Origin: JACVRX01 sp963831385
GTDB lineage: Bacteria > Actinomycetota > Actinomycetes > Jiangellales > Jiangellaceae
Assembly (NCBI GenBank): GCA_963831385.1
Contig: CAWHPW010000012.1
Location: 245,280 to 309,279, forward strand
DNA length: 64,000 nucleotides
Direction of reading: 5' to 3'
The position numbers and the translations under genes are program-made. Position 1 is the first letter of the stretch. Each line of letters opens with the position of its first letter. Under the pieces are notes generated by a model. The model searched no databases. It saw only the letters and a program-made list of their open reading frames with translations, and was not told the DNA's origin. Below, piece by piece: positions 34,759-43,605 of this stretch.

Positions 34759-37700
34759 TATTCACGCCATTCGAACTCGCTGCCCGCCTCGGCCACCGTC
34801 CGCCCACCGATGAACAGGCCAGCGCAATATCAGCGCCACTGGCGCCCACCGTCGTCGTCGCCGGCGCCGGGTCGGGCAAGACCGAGACGATGGCCGCCCG
34901 GGTGGTGTGGCTGGTCGCGAATGGGCTGGTGCGCCCCGAGCAGGTGCTCGGGCTGACGTTCACCCGCAAGGCGGCCCGGGAGTTGGGATCGCGGATCCGG
35001 CGCCGGCTGGTCCAGCTAGCGGCACGCGGTTTCCTCGACCACGCTGTCGGCGCCGACCCGACGCTGCTGGACGGCGAGCCAACGGTCGTCACCTATGACG
35101 CGTTGGCGGGCCGGATCGTCAGCGAGCACGCCCTTCGGCTGGGACGGGAACCCGGCGTGCGCCTCATCACCGAATCCGTCGCCTGGCAGTACGCGACTCG
35201 GGTAGTCGAGGCCTATGGCGGGGAGATGCATCACGTCATCCATGCTCCGGCCACCGTTGTCGACCAGGTGCTGAGTCTGCACGGCGAACTATCCGGTCAC
35301 CTGGTGGAGCCGCGGCGGCTAGGCGAGTTCGCCCAGGAACTGCGGTCGACGGTCGATGCGCTGCCCGCGTCGAGCCGCTCCAAGAATCGTTACTACGCCG
35401 AGGTGGAAAAGGCGCTAGCGGTGCAGGATGCAAGGAGTCAGCTGGTCGCGCTGGTCGAGGAGTTCCGCGCGCTGAAAGAAGCTAACGAGGCCGTCGACTT
35501 CGGTGATCAGGCCGAACTCGCCGCCCGACTCGCCGACCGGTTCCCTGAAGTCGGGGTAGCCGAGCGCGAACGGTTCGCTGTCGTTCTGCTCGACGAGTAC
35601 CAGGACACCAGCCATGCCCAGCTGGTGCTCTTGAGGGCACTGTTCGGCGACGGTCACCCAGTGACGGCTGTCGGCGATCCGTGCCAGTCGATCTACGGTT
35701 GGCGCGGCGCGAACGCTGGCACGTTGACCAGATTCCGCCGTCAGTTCCATGACTCGGCCGGAGCCGAGGCGACGCAGACATCGTTGACGATGAGCTTCCG
35801 CAATGGGGCCCGAATCCTCGCCGTGGCGAATCGGTTGGCGTTGCCGCTGCGCGCGGAGGGGCTCGACGTTCCCGTCCTCTCACCGTTCGCCGACAACCCG
35901 GACGACGACGTCGTGGTGTCACTGCACCTGACGGCCGACGACGAGGCGGCTGACGTCGCGCGCCGGGCCCGGGCATTCTGGGACACCTCGGCCGAAGGAC
36001 GCACGGCAGCGGTGCTCGTTCGAACCCGGGCGCAGATACCGCGCCTGGAGGCGGCGCTCCGCGCCCTCGACCTTCCGGTTCAGGTGCTCGGGGTCGGCGG
36101 TCTGCTGACGACGCCAGAGGTGAGCGATGTCGTCGCCACGCTGCGGGTGATCTCGGACGCATCCCGCGGCGATGCCCTCATGCGGCTGCTGACCGGTGCC
36201 CGATGGCGGATCGGCCCCCGCGACCTCGACGCCCTGGCGAGGTGGTCGCGACGACTCGCCCTGGGCGGCGACGGCAGCGGCGCAGATCCCGACGAGGTCG
36301 ACGAACGCAGCATTGTCGAGGCTCTGGACTCTCTACCTCACAATGGCTGGTTCTCTGCAGCGGGTGCAGGTCGCCTTCGCCACCTGTCCGCCGAACTGCG
36401 GGGCCTGCGCCGTCGCGCCGGCCAGCCGCTTGCTGACCTCGTGCACGACGTCGAGCGCACGCTCGGCCTGGATGTCGAGGTGGCCGCGCGGCGCGGGCCG
36501 ACCGGCCGGGCGAATCTAGACCGCTTCCTCGATGTCGCGGCGGAGTTCTCCGCAGCCGGCGAGAGCCCGACATTGTCCGCGTTCCTTGCCTATCTTGACG
36601 CCGCCGAGACCGCGGAGCGTGGGTTGCGTCCCGGCGAGATCGAGGTGGTGGGTGATGTCGTCCAGGTGCTCACCGTCCACGGCGCCAAGGGATTGGAGTG
36701 GGATGCCGTCTTCGTGGCCGGTCTCGTCGACGGCGTCTTTCCGGCCGGCCATGCCAACGATCGGGCCTGGCTCGGCAAGCCCGGCGAGCTTCCATATCCC
36801 CTGCGCGGCGACGCAGCGGCCTTGCCGCAACTGCACATCTCAGCCGCCCGAGATCAGCAAGGTGTTCGTGACGCAGTAGTGCAGTTTGCTGCGGACTGCG
36901 GCCGGGTCGGTCGGCTCGAGGAACGCCGGCTGGCGTACGTCGCGACGACACGCGCCAAGCGGCTGCTGGTCTGCACCGGCTACCGATGGGGTGATGGCAA
37001 GCTGGCGCGGACTCCGTCGGAGTTCTTGGTCGAGATGCGAGCCGCATGCGCCGACGGCGCCGGTACGGTCGGTGTGTGGGTGGACGATCCTGGCGTCGCC
37101 AACCCGCTTGACGACGTGGTGGCCGAGTATCACTGGCCGTACGACCCGCTCGGCGGCCGGCGGTCGCTGATCGAGGAGGGCGCCGGCTTCGTCCGGGCGG
37201 CGCAGTCCGGCAACGACGTCGGCGACCTGCTCGCCGAAGCAGAGGTGTCCGCCGCGACCGCCGAATGGGACCTCGAGGTGGACCGGCTCATCGAGGAGCG
37301 GATGGGTTCGTCCGCTGAGCGGCCGATCGAGGTGCCGCTGCCGGTGAACTTGTCGGTGTCACGGCTGACGATGCTGCAACGGGATCCCAACACCCTCGCT
37401 CGGGCGATTCGCCGGCCGGTACCGCAGGCTCCAGCGCCGCTGGCACGGCGCGGAACGTTGTTCCACGCCTGGCTCGAGTCGCGCTGGGGGTCACTCCGGC
37501 TGCTCGACGTCGACGAGCTGCCCGGTTCGTCGGATGCCGACGCCGCCCACGACCGTGAGCTGGCCGCGTTGCAGGCGGCCTTTCTGGCCTCGCCGTGGGC
37601 GGATCGATCTCCGATCGAGGTGGAAGCCCCGTTCGAGCTGCTGATTGCCGGTGTGCTCGTTCGTGGGCGCGTCGACGCAGTGTTCACGACCCCTGCCGGC

Positions 37701-37958
37701 GGCATCGACGTCATCGACTGGAAGACCGGCACTGCGCCGCGTGCGGATGCCGAGGCGGCGGCCAGAGCTGTGCAGCTTGCCACCTACCGGCTGGCATTTG
37801 CCCGGCTGCACGAGCTGGAACTCGATCAGGTAGGCGCGGCGTTCCACTACGTCCGGGACAACCTGACACTTCGCCCCGCGGACCTCCTGGACGATGCCCA
37901 GCTGGAGGCGCTCGTCCACTCAGTGCCTTCCGCAACAGCAAGGAGCACGATTAGCTGA
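34755..37958 (+). CDS. adnB: AdnB-like helicase-nuclease subunit
   Basis: About 1067 residues. The motor domain has VVVAGAGSGKTETMAARVVW, LTFTRKAARELGSRI, VLLDEYQDTSHAQL, VGDPCQSIYGWRGAN and VHGAKGLEWDAVFVAGL. The nuclease domain carries GRVDAVF, DVIDWKTGTAP and QLATYRLAFARLH. The GTG start at 34755 is nested in the adnA stop. It would form the dominant translocating motor of the AdnAB heterodimer, with each subunit cutting one strand. No frameshift or missing motif is seen. Confidence 0.92.
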   Translation: MIFTPFELAARLGHRPPTDEQASAISAPLAPTVVVAGAGSGKTETMAARVVWLVANGLVRPEQVLGLTFTRKAARELGSRIRRRLVQLAARGFLDHAVGADPTLLDGEPTVVTYDALAGRIVSEHALRLGREPGVRLITESVAWQYATRVVEAYGGEMHHVIHAPATVVDQVLSLHGELSGHLVEPRRLGEFAQELRSTVDALPASSRSKNRYYAEVEKALAVQDARSQLVALVEEFRALKEANEAVDFGDQAELAARLADRFPEVGVAERERFAVVLLDEYQDTSHAQLVLLRALFGDGHPVTAVGDPCQSIYGWRGANAGTLTRFRRQFHDSAGAEATQTSLTMSFRNGARILAVANRLALPLRAEGLDVPVLSPFADNPDDDVVVSLHLTADDEAADVARRARAFWDTSAEGRTAAVLVRTRAQIPRLEAALRALDLPVQVLGVGGLLTTPEVSDVVATLRVISDASRGDALMRLLTGARWRIGPRDLDALARWSRRLALGGDGSGADPDEVDERSIVEALDSLPHNGWFSAAGAGRLRHLSAELRGLRRRAGQPLADLVHDVERTLGLDVEVAARRGPTGRANLDRFLDVAAEFSAAGESPTLSAFLAYLDAAETAERGLRPGEIEVVGDVVQVLTVHGAKGLEWDAVFVAGLVDGVFPAGHANDRAWLGKPGELPYPLRGDAAALPQLHISAARDQQGVRDAVVQFAADCGRVGRLEERRLAYVATTRAKRLLVCTGYRWGDGKLARTPSEFLVEMRAACADGAGTVGVWVDDPGVANPLDDVVAEYHWPYDPLGGRRSLIEEGAGFVRAAQSGNDVGDLLAEAEVSAATAEWDLEVDRLIEERMGSSAERPIEVPLPVNLSVSRLTMLQRDPNTLARAIRRPVPQAPAPLARRGTLFHAWLESRWGSLRLLDVDELPGSSDADAAHDRELAALQAAFLASPWADRSPIEVEAPFELLIAGVLVRGRVDAVFTTPAGGIDVIDWKTGTAPRADAEAAARAVQLATYRLAFARLHELELDQVGAAFHYVRDNLTLRPADLLDDAQLEALVHSVPSATARSTIS

Positions 37959-38017
37959 ACTATGCCTGCTACGACGGCCTGCCGTGGACGCCGATCCTCG
38001 TCAACCGGGCGCCGAAG

Positions 38018-38791
38018 TCAGACCTCGACGTCGACAACCAGAGCGCAATGATCGGAGACCGGTAGCCGCATCGCGGTCGCTGCGCGCACGGCGTCCAGAC
38101 CGATGCCGGACGCGAGGATGTGGTCCCACTGCACCCGCGGTCGCCACGATGGGTACGTCGGTATGCGGGCGAGGTCGGCCCAACCGGTCAGCGAACCGGG
38201 CACGCGACCTGGCAGGTTGAGATCACCGCACAGGATGCGTGGCGGCGGCAAGCCGGCGAGCCAGCGGGTAATCGTTCGCAGTTGCCGGGCGTTCCAGCCG
38301 GGAACAAATGACAGGTGCGCGGTGGCGACCGTGAACGGGCCCTCGGGACCGACGACAACTGCGGCCAAGGCAGCCCGGGGTTGGTCGGGGACTCGGGTCA
38401 ATCCGCGACGGCCGGCAACTGTCAACGGCAGGCTGACCGGTGCGGCGGGAAAGCCCCGAACATCCCAATGCAGTACCCGCAGTCGGGAGACCAGGGCGAC
38501 GCCATAGCCGGATCCGACGGATTCGTCGCCGGGATCACCCCGGCTCCAGTCCAGCGGGGTACCGCTCAGCGTCGGAGCGAACCGCCACCACGGTGCGCGC
38601 AATTCGTCGGCGACGACAGCGGCCTGGTCGGCCTTGTTGCTGCGTGGTTGACCGCGATCGACCTCCTGCAACCCGAGCACATCGGCATCAAGCGCACCGG
38701 CGGCAGAACGCAGGTCGGCCTCGTCGGCTGCACCGGTCCGGATCGAGCTCCCGTGCAGCAGGTTGAATGTGCCGAACCGGAGGATCGCCAT
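38018..38791 (-). CDS. endonuclease/exonuclease/phosphatase (EEP) family protein
   Basis: A protein of 257 residues. EEP motifs are complete: FGTFNLLHGS, the metal-binding glutamate in GLQEVDRG, ATAHLSFVPGWNARQ, CGDLNLPG and the terminal SDHCALVVDVEV. These enzymes cleave phosphodiesters in DNA, inositol phosphates or sphingolipids; the target is unknown. No signal peptide is visible, so it is cytoplasmic. It is convergent with adnB, 59 bp away. A nuclease role would suit its neighbours but is not proven. Confidence 0.85.
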   Translation of the reverse strand: MAILRFGTFNLLHGSSIRTGAADEADLRSAAGALDADVLGLQEVDRGQPRSNKADQAAVVADELRAPWWRFAPTLSGTPLDWSRGDPGDESVGSGYGVALVSRLRVLHWDVRGFPAAPVSLPLTVAGRRGLTRVPDQPRAALAAVVVGPEGPFTVATAHLSFVPGWNARQLRTITRWLAGLPPPRILCGDLNLPGRVPGSLTGWADLARIPTYPSWRPRVQWDHILASGIGLDAVRAATAMRLPVSDHCALVVDVEV

Positions 38792-38846
38792 GCCGACACG
38801 CTATGACCGGCAGGCGGCGCCCTATCCGGCCCAAACGGCCGAATTG

Positions 38847-39554
38847 CTAATCCTGCATCGCTGTCGCCAGGGCGATCTCGACCATTGCCGTGAACGTTCG
38901 CTCACGTTCCTCCGCTGAGGTCGTTTCGCTGGTGATCAGATTGTCGCTCACGGTGCAGACGGTCAGCGCCCGAACCCCGTGCTTGGCCGCCAGCGTGTAG
39001 AGCGCAGCGGTCTCCATCTCGACAGCCAGCACGCCGTACTCGCCGAGGCGTTTGAGCAGTTCGGGTCGGTCGCTGTAGAAGGAATCCCACGCGGCGATCG
39101 GACCGACATGGAACGAGACGCCCGCTCGCTCGGCCTCCTCGACGCACGCTCTCAACAACCCGAAGTCGGCGGTCGGCGCATAGTCGATGCCCTCGAAGCG
39201 CAGCTGGTTCATCGAAGAGTCGGTGCATGCGCTCATCGCGATCACGACGTCGCGAAGGGCGACCTCGGCGATGAGCCCTCCGCACGATCCCACCCGGATC
39301 AGCGTGCGCGCGCCGAACTCCGTCACCAGCTCGTGCACGTAGATCCCCAGCGACGGTTGGCCCATCCCGGTGCCCTGCACGGAGATCCGTCCCCCCCGAA
39401 ACGAACCAGTGAACCCCAGCATGTTTCGGGTGCGGGTGTAGCAGCTGACGTCGTCCAGATAGTTCTGCGCAATCCACTCCGCGCGCAGCGGGTCGCCGGG
39501 AAGAAGGACAGTCTCCGCGACCTCGCCCGGCGCGGCCCCGATGTGGATGCTCAC
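38847..39554 (-). CDS. deoD: purine nucleoside phosphorylase, DeoD type
   Basis: A protein of 235 residues, the size of hexameric DeoD enzymes. Motifs include ETVLLPGDPLRAEWIA, GTGMGQPSLGIYVHEL (phosphate site), LIRVGSCGGL, and AVEMETAALYTLA with the Glu that binds ribose, then CTVSDNL with the catalytic aspartate. It performs phosphorolysis of purine ribonucleosides in salvage. The GTG at 39554 is chosen because it gives the family start SIHIGAAPGEVAETVLLPGD; the frame runs open to 40136. It is divergent from nudC. Confidence 0.9.
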   Translation of the reverse strand: MSIHIGAAPGEVAETVLLPGDPLRAEWIAQNYLDDVSCYTRTRNMLGFTGSFRGGRISVQGTGMGQPSLGIYVHELVTEFGARTLIRVGSCGGLIAEVALRDVVIAMSACTDSSMNQLRFEGIDYAPTADFGLLRACVEEAERAGVSFHVGPIAAWDSFYSDRPELLKRLGEYGVLAVEMETAALYTLAAKHGVRALTVCTVSDNLITSETTSAEERERTFTAMVEIALATAMQD

Positions 39555-39632
39555 AGGCGACGACGGTACTTGGAACGGACGCGACCCGGAGGCCGTGCGA
39601 GCGCAGCGAGCGATAGGCCGTAGGGCGCGGGC

Positions 39633-40571
39633 GTGACCATCAGAACGGCCATAGGGTCGTTGGTCGTGGACGAGAGCGCGCCGAACTATTCGCTGCGCGG
39701 TCCGCTGCCGCTGGCCCGTGCGGCTGTTGACCGGGCTGGGCACCGGCGCTCCGACGCCGAGTGGCTCGACGGCGCATGGAAGGCCTCGCGGACCCGGGCG
39801 TTCGTCGTGGCGGACGGATCGGTGGCCATTGACGGCGATCGACTGGTGCTCGGGGCGCCGGACGAGATGCCTGACGGTGACCGGTTCTTCCTCGGTGTCG
39901 ACGAGCAGGTTGCCTTCTTCGCCGTCCACGTCGACGGTCCACACCCCGACTCCCGGGCCGCCGGTCTGCGCCAGGCCGCGCCCGTGCTCGACCTCAGGGA
40001 CGGCGGGCTGATGGTGCACGCCGTGGCCCTGGCCAACTGGCATCAGGCACACCGGTATTGTTCGCGCTGCGGTGCGCTCACCACGGTGACGTTTGCGGGC
40101 CACGTGCGGCGCTGCCCAGCTGACGGGTCGGAGCATTTTCCACGCACCGACCCAGCGGTGATCGTCCTGGTCACCGACGACGACGATCGCTGTCTGCTCG
40201 GCCGCCAGGACGGCTGGCCGGCCGGCTGGTTCTCGACCTTGGCCGGGTTCGTCGAACCGGGGGAGTCGCCGGAGCAGGCGGTCGTGCGCGAGGTCGCGGA
40301 GGAATCGGGCATCGTGGTCACGGCCTGCTCGTATGCGGGTAGCCAGCCGTGGCCGTTCCCGTCGAGCCTGATGCTCGGCTATTACGCCCGTGCGAATGGT
40401 GCGGAGCCGCAGCCGGACGGTGTCGAGCTCAGCGAGGCCTCGTGGTATTCACGCGGCGATCTCGACACTGCGTTGCGAACTGGTGAGATCCGGCTCTCCC
40501 CGAGTGTGTCGATCTCGCGGCGGCTGATCGAGGGCTGGTACGGCGCCGAGCTCGAGTCGCAACCCCGCTGA
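39633..40571 (+). CDS. nudC: NAD+ diphosphatase / NADH pyrophosphatase (RNA decapping type)
   Basis: A protein of up to 312 residues. It has a zinc-ribbon start (YCSRCGALTTV, then RRCPADGSEHFPRTDP), the Nudix box GFVEPGESPEQAVVREVAEESGI in full, and the NudC-specific SQPWPFPSSLMLGYYA. It cleaves NAD(H) and NAD-capped RNA to NMN and AMP. The mycobacterial block also places nudC beside uvrD2. GTG 39633 gives the longest form; GTG 39666 is an alternative because the N-terminus is poorly conserved. Confidence 0.9.
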   Translation: MTIRTAIGSLVVDESAPNYSLRGPLPLARAAVDRAGHRRSDAEWLDGAWKASRTRAFVVADGSVAIDGDRLVLGAPDEMPDGDRFFLGVDEQVAFFAVHVDGPHPDSRAAGLRQAAPVLDLRDGGLMVHAVALANWHQAHRYCSRCGALTTVTFAGHVRRCPADGSEHFPRTDPAVIVLVTDDDDRCLLGRQDGWPAGWFSTLAGFVEPGESPEQAVVREVAEESGIVVTACSYAGSQPWPFPSSLMLGYYARANGAEPQPDGVELSEASWYSRGDLDTALRTGEIRLSPSVSISRRLIEGWYGAELESQPR

Positions 40572-40600
40572 TTCCAAGGCCGGTGCGTTGGCCCAGGGTT

Positions 40601-40666
40601 GTGAAGATCGCCGTGCACTCTGGTGCACATCGCTAGGGCGGGGCTGATCCTCACGACGATCTTCAC
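40601..40666 (+). terminator. compound hairpin after nudC
   Basis: GTGAAGATCG at 40601-40610 pairs perfectly with CGATCTTCAC at 40657-40666. Inside it, GTGCAC (40613-40618) and GTGCAC (40623-40628) form a second perfect hairpin with a four-base loop. The element begins 30 bp after the nudC stop. No U-tract follows, so it is either a non-canonical terminator or another structured 3' element. Confidence 0.55.
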
Positions 40667-40692
40667 GGCTGCCCAGCAGCAACGAAAGGATC

Positions 40693-40746
40693 ATGGCCAT
40701 CGAGATGCAGCCGTCGGCATTGGTAGCTGATCTACGCCAACGCTGA
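40693..40746 (+). CDS. possible 17-residue leader ORF before uvrD2
   Basis: ATG at 40693 is preceded by GAAAGGA at good spacing and encodes MAIEMQPSALVADLRQR then TGA. It ends 26 bp before the uvrD2 start. The short length means it could occur by chance. The position and ribosome-binding site suggest a leader peptide or the relic of a small gene. The mycoredoxin gene found here in mycobacteria is absent, but this peptide has no CxxC and is not a remnant of it. Confidence 0.3.
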   Translation: MAIEMQPSALVADLRQR

Positions 40747-40772
40747 CGGCGCCGTCGGTGTCACCTGTCAGG

Positions 40773-42869
40773 ATGAGCGCCGTGTCCTCCCCTGCCGACG
40801 TGCTCGACGCGCTCGACCCTGAGCAGCGGGCAGTCGCGACCGCGCTCCAGGGCCCGGTCTGCGTCATCGCGGGAGCCGGCACCGGCAAGACCCGGGCCAT
40901 CACGCACCGGATCGCGCACGGCGTCATCACCGGAGCGTTCGACCCTCGTCGCGTGTTGGCCGTCACATTCACCACCCGAGCCGCGGGCGAGATGCGTGGA
41001 CGACTGCGCACGCTCGGCGTCGACGGCGTGCAAGCGCGGACTTTCCATTCCGCAGCATTGCGCCAGGCAAGGTACTTCTGGCCGCAGGTGATGGATCGGG
41101 AGTTCCCCGAGATCACCTCGAGCAAGCTGCCGTTGGTGGGTTCGGCGGCGAACCACTGCCGAGTGGGTACCGACCGGACGACGCTGCGAGACCTCGCCGC
41201 CGAGATCGAATGGGCGAAGGTGACCAACGTGGCGCCTGACGCCTATGGCCAGGCAGCAGAGGCGGGGCGTCGCGAAGTGGCCGGGGTCGATCCCGAAACG
41301 ATCGGCCGGGTATACGCCGCCTACGAGGACGTCAAGACCGACCGCGGACTGTTCGACTTGGAAGACATCTTGTTGGCGGCGGTCGGTCTATTGGCCGGCC
41401 GACCCGGTGTCGCCGAGGCGGTTCGCGCGCAGTACCACCACGTGGTCGTCGACGAGTACCAGGATGTCTCGCCGGTTCAGCAGACCCTGCTCGAACTCTG
41501 GCTCGGTGATCGCGACGATGTGTGCGTCGTCGGCGACCCGGCGCAGACGATCTATTCCTTCGCCGGTGCGCGGCCCGACTACCTCGTCGGCTTCCCCAAC
41601 CGCTATCCGGGAGCCCAGATCGTCCGGCTGGTGCGGGACTACCGATCAACCCCGCAGGTCGTCGACGTCGCTAACGGCATTCTCTCTCGTGGCGGCGACG
41701 TGACGACCCGCTCAGCAGTCCTCCTGAAGGCGCAACGGGCGCCGGGCCCGGAGACGACATTCGTCGAGCATCCGGACGAGGTAGCCGAGGCGTCGTGGGT
41801 TGCCAACCAGATCGCGGATCTGATTGCGGCCGGCACACCAGCGCGGGAGATCGCGGTGCTGTACCGAGTGAACGCACAGTCCGAGGCGTACGAACAAGCA
41901 CTCGCGGACCTCGACGTTTCCTACGTGGTGCGCGGAGCCGAGCGGTTCTTCGATCGGCCCGAGGTACGCCAAGCAGCCATGCTGTTGCGGGCAGCCGTGC
42001 GGTCGGGCGACGCCAGCCCGGCCGATGCCCCCGATGCGGCGGCGGCGACGGCGGCAGTGCTTGCCGCGGCGGGCTGGTCGAGTCGACCACCGTCCGGTGC
42101 GGGCGCAGCGCGGGAGCGCTGGGAGTCACTCGCCGCGGTGGTGGCGCTTGCCGAGGAGGTGGTTTCCGTCGAGCCCGCCGCCGGGCTGCCCGAGGTGCTC
42201 ACCGAGTTCGAGCGACGTGCCGCCGCACAGCATGCGCCCGTCGCTGACGGCGTGACCCTCGCCTCGCTGCATTCAGCCAAGGGACTCGAGTGGGATGCGG
42301 TGTTCGTCGTCGGCTGCCACGAAGGAACGTTGCCGCTTGCCTACGCCGAGACGCCCACCCAGCTCGCCGAGGAACGCCGGCTCCTCTACGTCGGAGTTAC
42401 TCGCGCGCGGATGTGGTTGCGGCTGTCGTGGTCGCTCGCCCGCACTCCCGGTGGACGAGGAGCGCGGCGACCCAGCCGCTTTCTCGACGGGGTCCGGCCC
42501 GTGAGCGAAGGCTCGTTCCAACCCGGTGCGACTCGCGAACGACGGCCGCGCATCCGCGGTGTGCTCCGGTGTCGCGTTTGCGGGGCGCCGTTGTCGGCTC
42601 CCGCCGATCGGAAGATCGGGCGCTGTGGCGACTGTCCCTCGTCGGTGGACGAGAACCTGTTCGAGCGGCTTCGCGCGTGGCGGCTGGAGCGGGCGCAAGA
42701 ACAGCAGGTTCCGGCGTACGTGGTGTTCACCGACGCGACGCTGACGGCGATCGCCGAGTCCAAACCGGGCGACGAGAAAGCACTGGCGGCGATTCCCGGC
42801 GTCGGGCGGACGAAGCTCGACCGGTACGGCGGCGACGTATTGCAGTTGTGCCGTGGTACCAGCCAGTAA
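40773..42869 (+). CDS. uvrD2: ATP-dependent DNA helicase UvrD2
   Basis: About 698 residues. UvrD motifs: CVIAGAGTGKTRAITHRI, VTFTTRAAGEMRGRL, VVVDEYQDVSPVQQTLLEL, VGDPAQTIYSFAGA, LHSAKGLEWDAVFVVGC, and EERRLLYVGVTRAR. The UvrD2-specific C-terminus is present: a tetracysteine motif (CRVCGAPL, then CGDCPSS) and an HRDC domain (FTDATLTAIAESKPGDEKAL, then IPGVGRTKLDRYG). UvrD2 is a 3'-5' helicase, essential in mycobacteria. ATG 40773 is used; GTG 40758 is in frame. Its stop codon overlaps the A-rich element of the next promoter. Confidence 0.92.
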   Translation: MSAVSSPADVLDALDPEQRAVATALQGPVCVIAGAGTGKTRAITHRIAHGVITGAFDPRRVLAVTFTTRAAGEMRGRLRTLGVDGVQARTFHSAALRQARYFWPQVMDREFPEITSSKLPLVGSAANHCRVGTDRTTLRDLAAEIEWAKVTNVAPDAYGQAAEAGRREVAGVDPETIGRVYAAYEDVKTDRGLFDLEDILLAAVGLLAGRPGVAEAVRAQYHHVVVDEYQDVSPVQQTLLELWLGDRDDVCVVGDPAQTIYSFAGARPDYLVGFPNRYPGAQIVRLVRDYRSTPQVVDVANGILSRGGDVTTRSAVLLKAQRAPGPETTFVEHPDEVAEASWVANQIADLIAAGTPAREIAVLYRVNAQSEAYEQALADLDVSYVVRGAERFFDRPEVRQAAMLLRAAVRSGDASPADAPDAAAATAAVLAAAGWSSRPPSGAGAARERWESLAAVVALAEEVVSVEPAAGLPEVLTEFERRAAAQHAPVADGVTLASLHSAKGLEWDAVFVVGCHEGTLPLAYAETPTQLAEERRLLYVGVTRARMWLRLSWSLARTPGGRGARRPSRFLDGVRPVSEGSFQPGATRERRPRIRGVLRCRVCGAPLSAPADRKIGRCGDCPSSVDENLFERLRAWRLERAQEQQVPAYVVFTDATLTAIAESKPGDEKALAAIPGVGRTKLDRYGGDVLQLCRGTSQ

Positions 42870-42903
42870 ATTGGTTGCTCCTTGTCAGAACCGGGTTTAG
42901 GGT
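42868..42903 (+). promoter_or_regulatory. predicted whiB7 promoter with WhiB7 autoregulation signature
   Basis: A -35 hexamer TTGCTC at 42875-42880 and a -10 hexamer TAGGGT at 42898-42903 are separated by exactly 17 bp. AAATT lies two bases upstream of the -35 box. WhiB7 is known to bind an AT-rich stretch just upstream of the -35 element with its AT hook while holding sigma A, so this matches the expected autoregulated promoter. A transcript from here would have a 5' leader of about 400 nt. Confidence 0.7.
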
Positions 42904-42967
42904 TTTCATGACGCACCGGCTGCGCGCGAACGTGCGCGCCCGCACGACCGGAGAGGGGAGGGTACCG

Positions 42968-43195
42968 ATGAATCTCACCGCCATGAGCTTGGCGTATGAC
43001 GGCCGCGGCATGGCCGCATCGGCGACCTCCGTTGGGCGCCGTGCGGTTGTTCGGGAGCGCAGTGTCGGCGTCGTCTTCGCCACGTCGACGGGTGAAGTGC
43101 GTCTGCAGGCAGGTGCCCGTGCCATGGCCGCCCTGACGCCGACCGCCGACATCCAGGACCCCGAGCGGGTTCGTTCCTGGAGTCCTCCGGTGTAG
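42968..43195 (+). CDS. 75-residue upstream ORF in the whiB7 leader
   Basis: ATG 42968 has the strong GGGGAGGG five bases upstream and encodes 75 residues (MNLTAMSLAYDGRG at the start, RVRSWSPPV at the end). No domain is recognised. It lies wholly between the predicted whiB7 promoter and an intrinsic terminator that starts 24 nt after its stop codon. This matches the known design in Streptomyces and mycobacteria, where stalling of ribosomes in a leader ORF lets RNA polymerase read through to whiB7. It is longer than the short mycobacterial leader peptides, as I recall them. Confidence 0.75.
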   Translation: MNLTAMSLAYDGRGMAASATSVGRRAVVRERSVGVVFATSTGEVRLQAGARAMAALTPTADIQDPERVRSWSPPV

Positions 43196-43218
43196 CTGCA
43201 TCACACCGACGCCTTCCA

Positions 43219-43254
43219 GGCCGCGGACCCGAGATCGGGATCCGCGGCCGTTTT
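43219..43254 (+). terminator. intrinsic terminator (attenuator) before whiB7
   Basis: GGCCGCGGACCCGA pairs with TCGGGATCCGCGGCC around 43219-43249 to form a very GC-rich hairpin, followed directly by GTTTTG. It lies between the leader ORF and whiB7 on the same strand. In unstressed cells it should stop transcription. Translation-inhibiting antibiotics would change leader structure and allow read-through. Confidence 0.85.
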
Positions 43255-43313
43255 GTGCCGCTGTCCATCCGGGCCATGCCAGTACAAAACAGACACGAAG
43301 GGAGGTGACCACC

Positions 43314-43589
43314 GTGATGCTGGCGAGCGTTCTCGACCACGCGGTCGAGGTCGAGTCGGCGATCCCATGCCGGGCCGACCCCGAGCTGTGGTTCGCCGAG
43401 TCGCCCGCTGACGTCGAACTCGCCAAATCGCTGTGCCACGAGTGTCCGGTCCGACTGCAATGCCTGGCCGGGGCGCATGAGCGGCACGAGCCTTGGGGCG
43501 TCTGGGGCGGAGAGCTGTTCGTCTCCGGCGTCGTCGTCGCGCGAAAGCGTCCGCGCGGTCGACCGCGCAAGACCGAAGTGGCTGCCTAA
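43314..43589 (+). CDS. whiB7: transcriptional regulator WhiB7
   Basis: About 91 residues. Four cysteines that bind the Fe-S cluster are at 19, 41, 44 and 50 (CRADPELWFAE, CHECPVRLQC). The G(V/I)WGG turn is PWGVWGGE, and the C-terminal AT hook is RKRPRGRPRK. It activates intrinsic antibiotic-resistance genes together with sigma A. AGGGAGG ends at 43305, so GTG 43314 or ATG 43317 fits better than GTG 43305, which overlaps the ribosome site. It is expressed behind an attenuator leader. Confidence 0.95.
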   Translation: MMLASVLDHAVEVESAIPCRADPELWFAESPADVELAKSLCHECPVRLQCLAGAHERHEPWGVWGGELFVSGVVVARKRPRGRPRKTEVAA

Positions 43590-43605
43590 TCGACCTGGAG
43601 AACCG

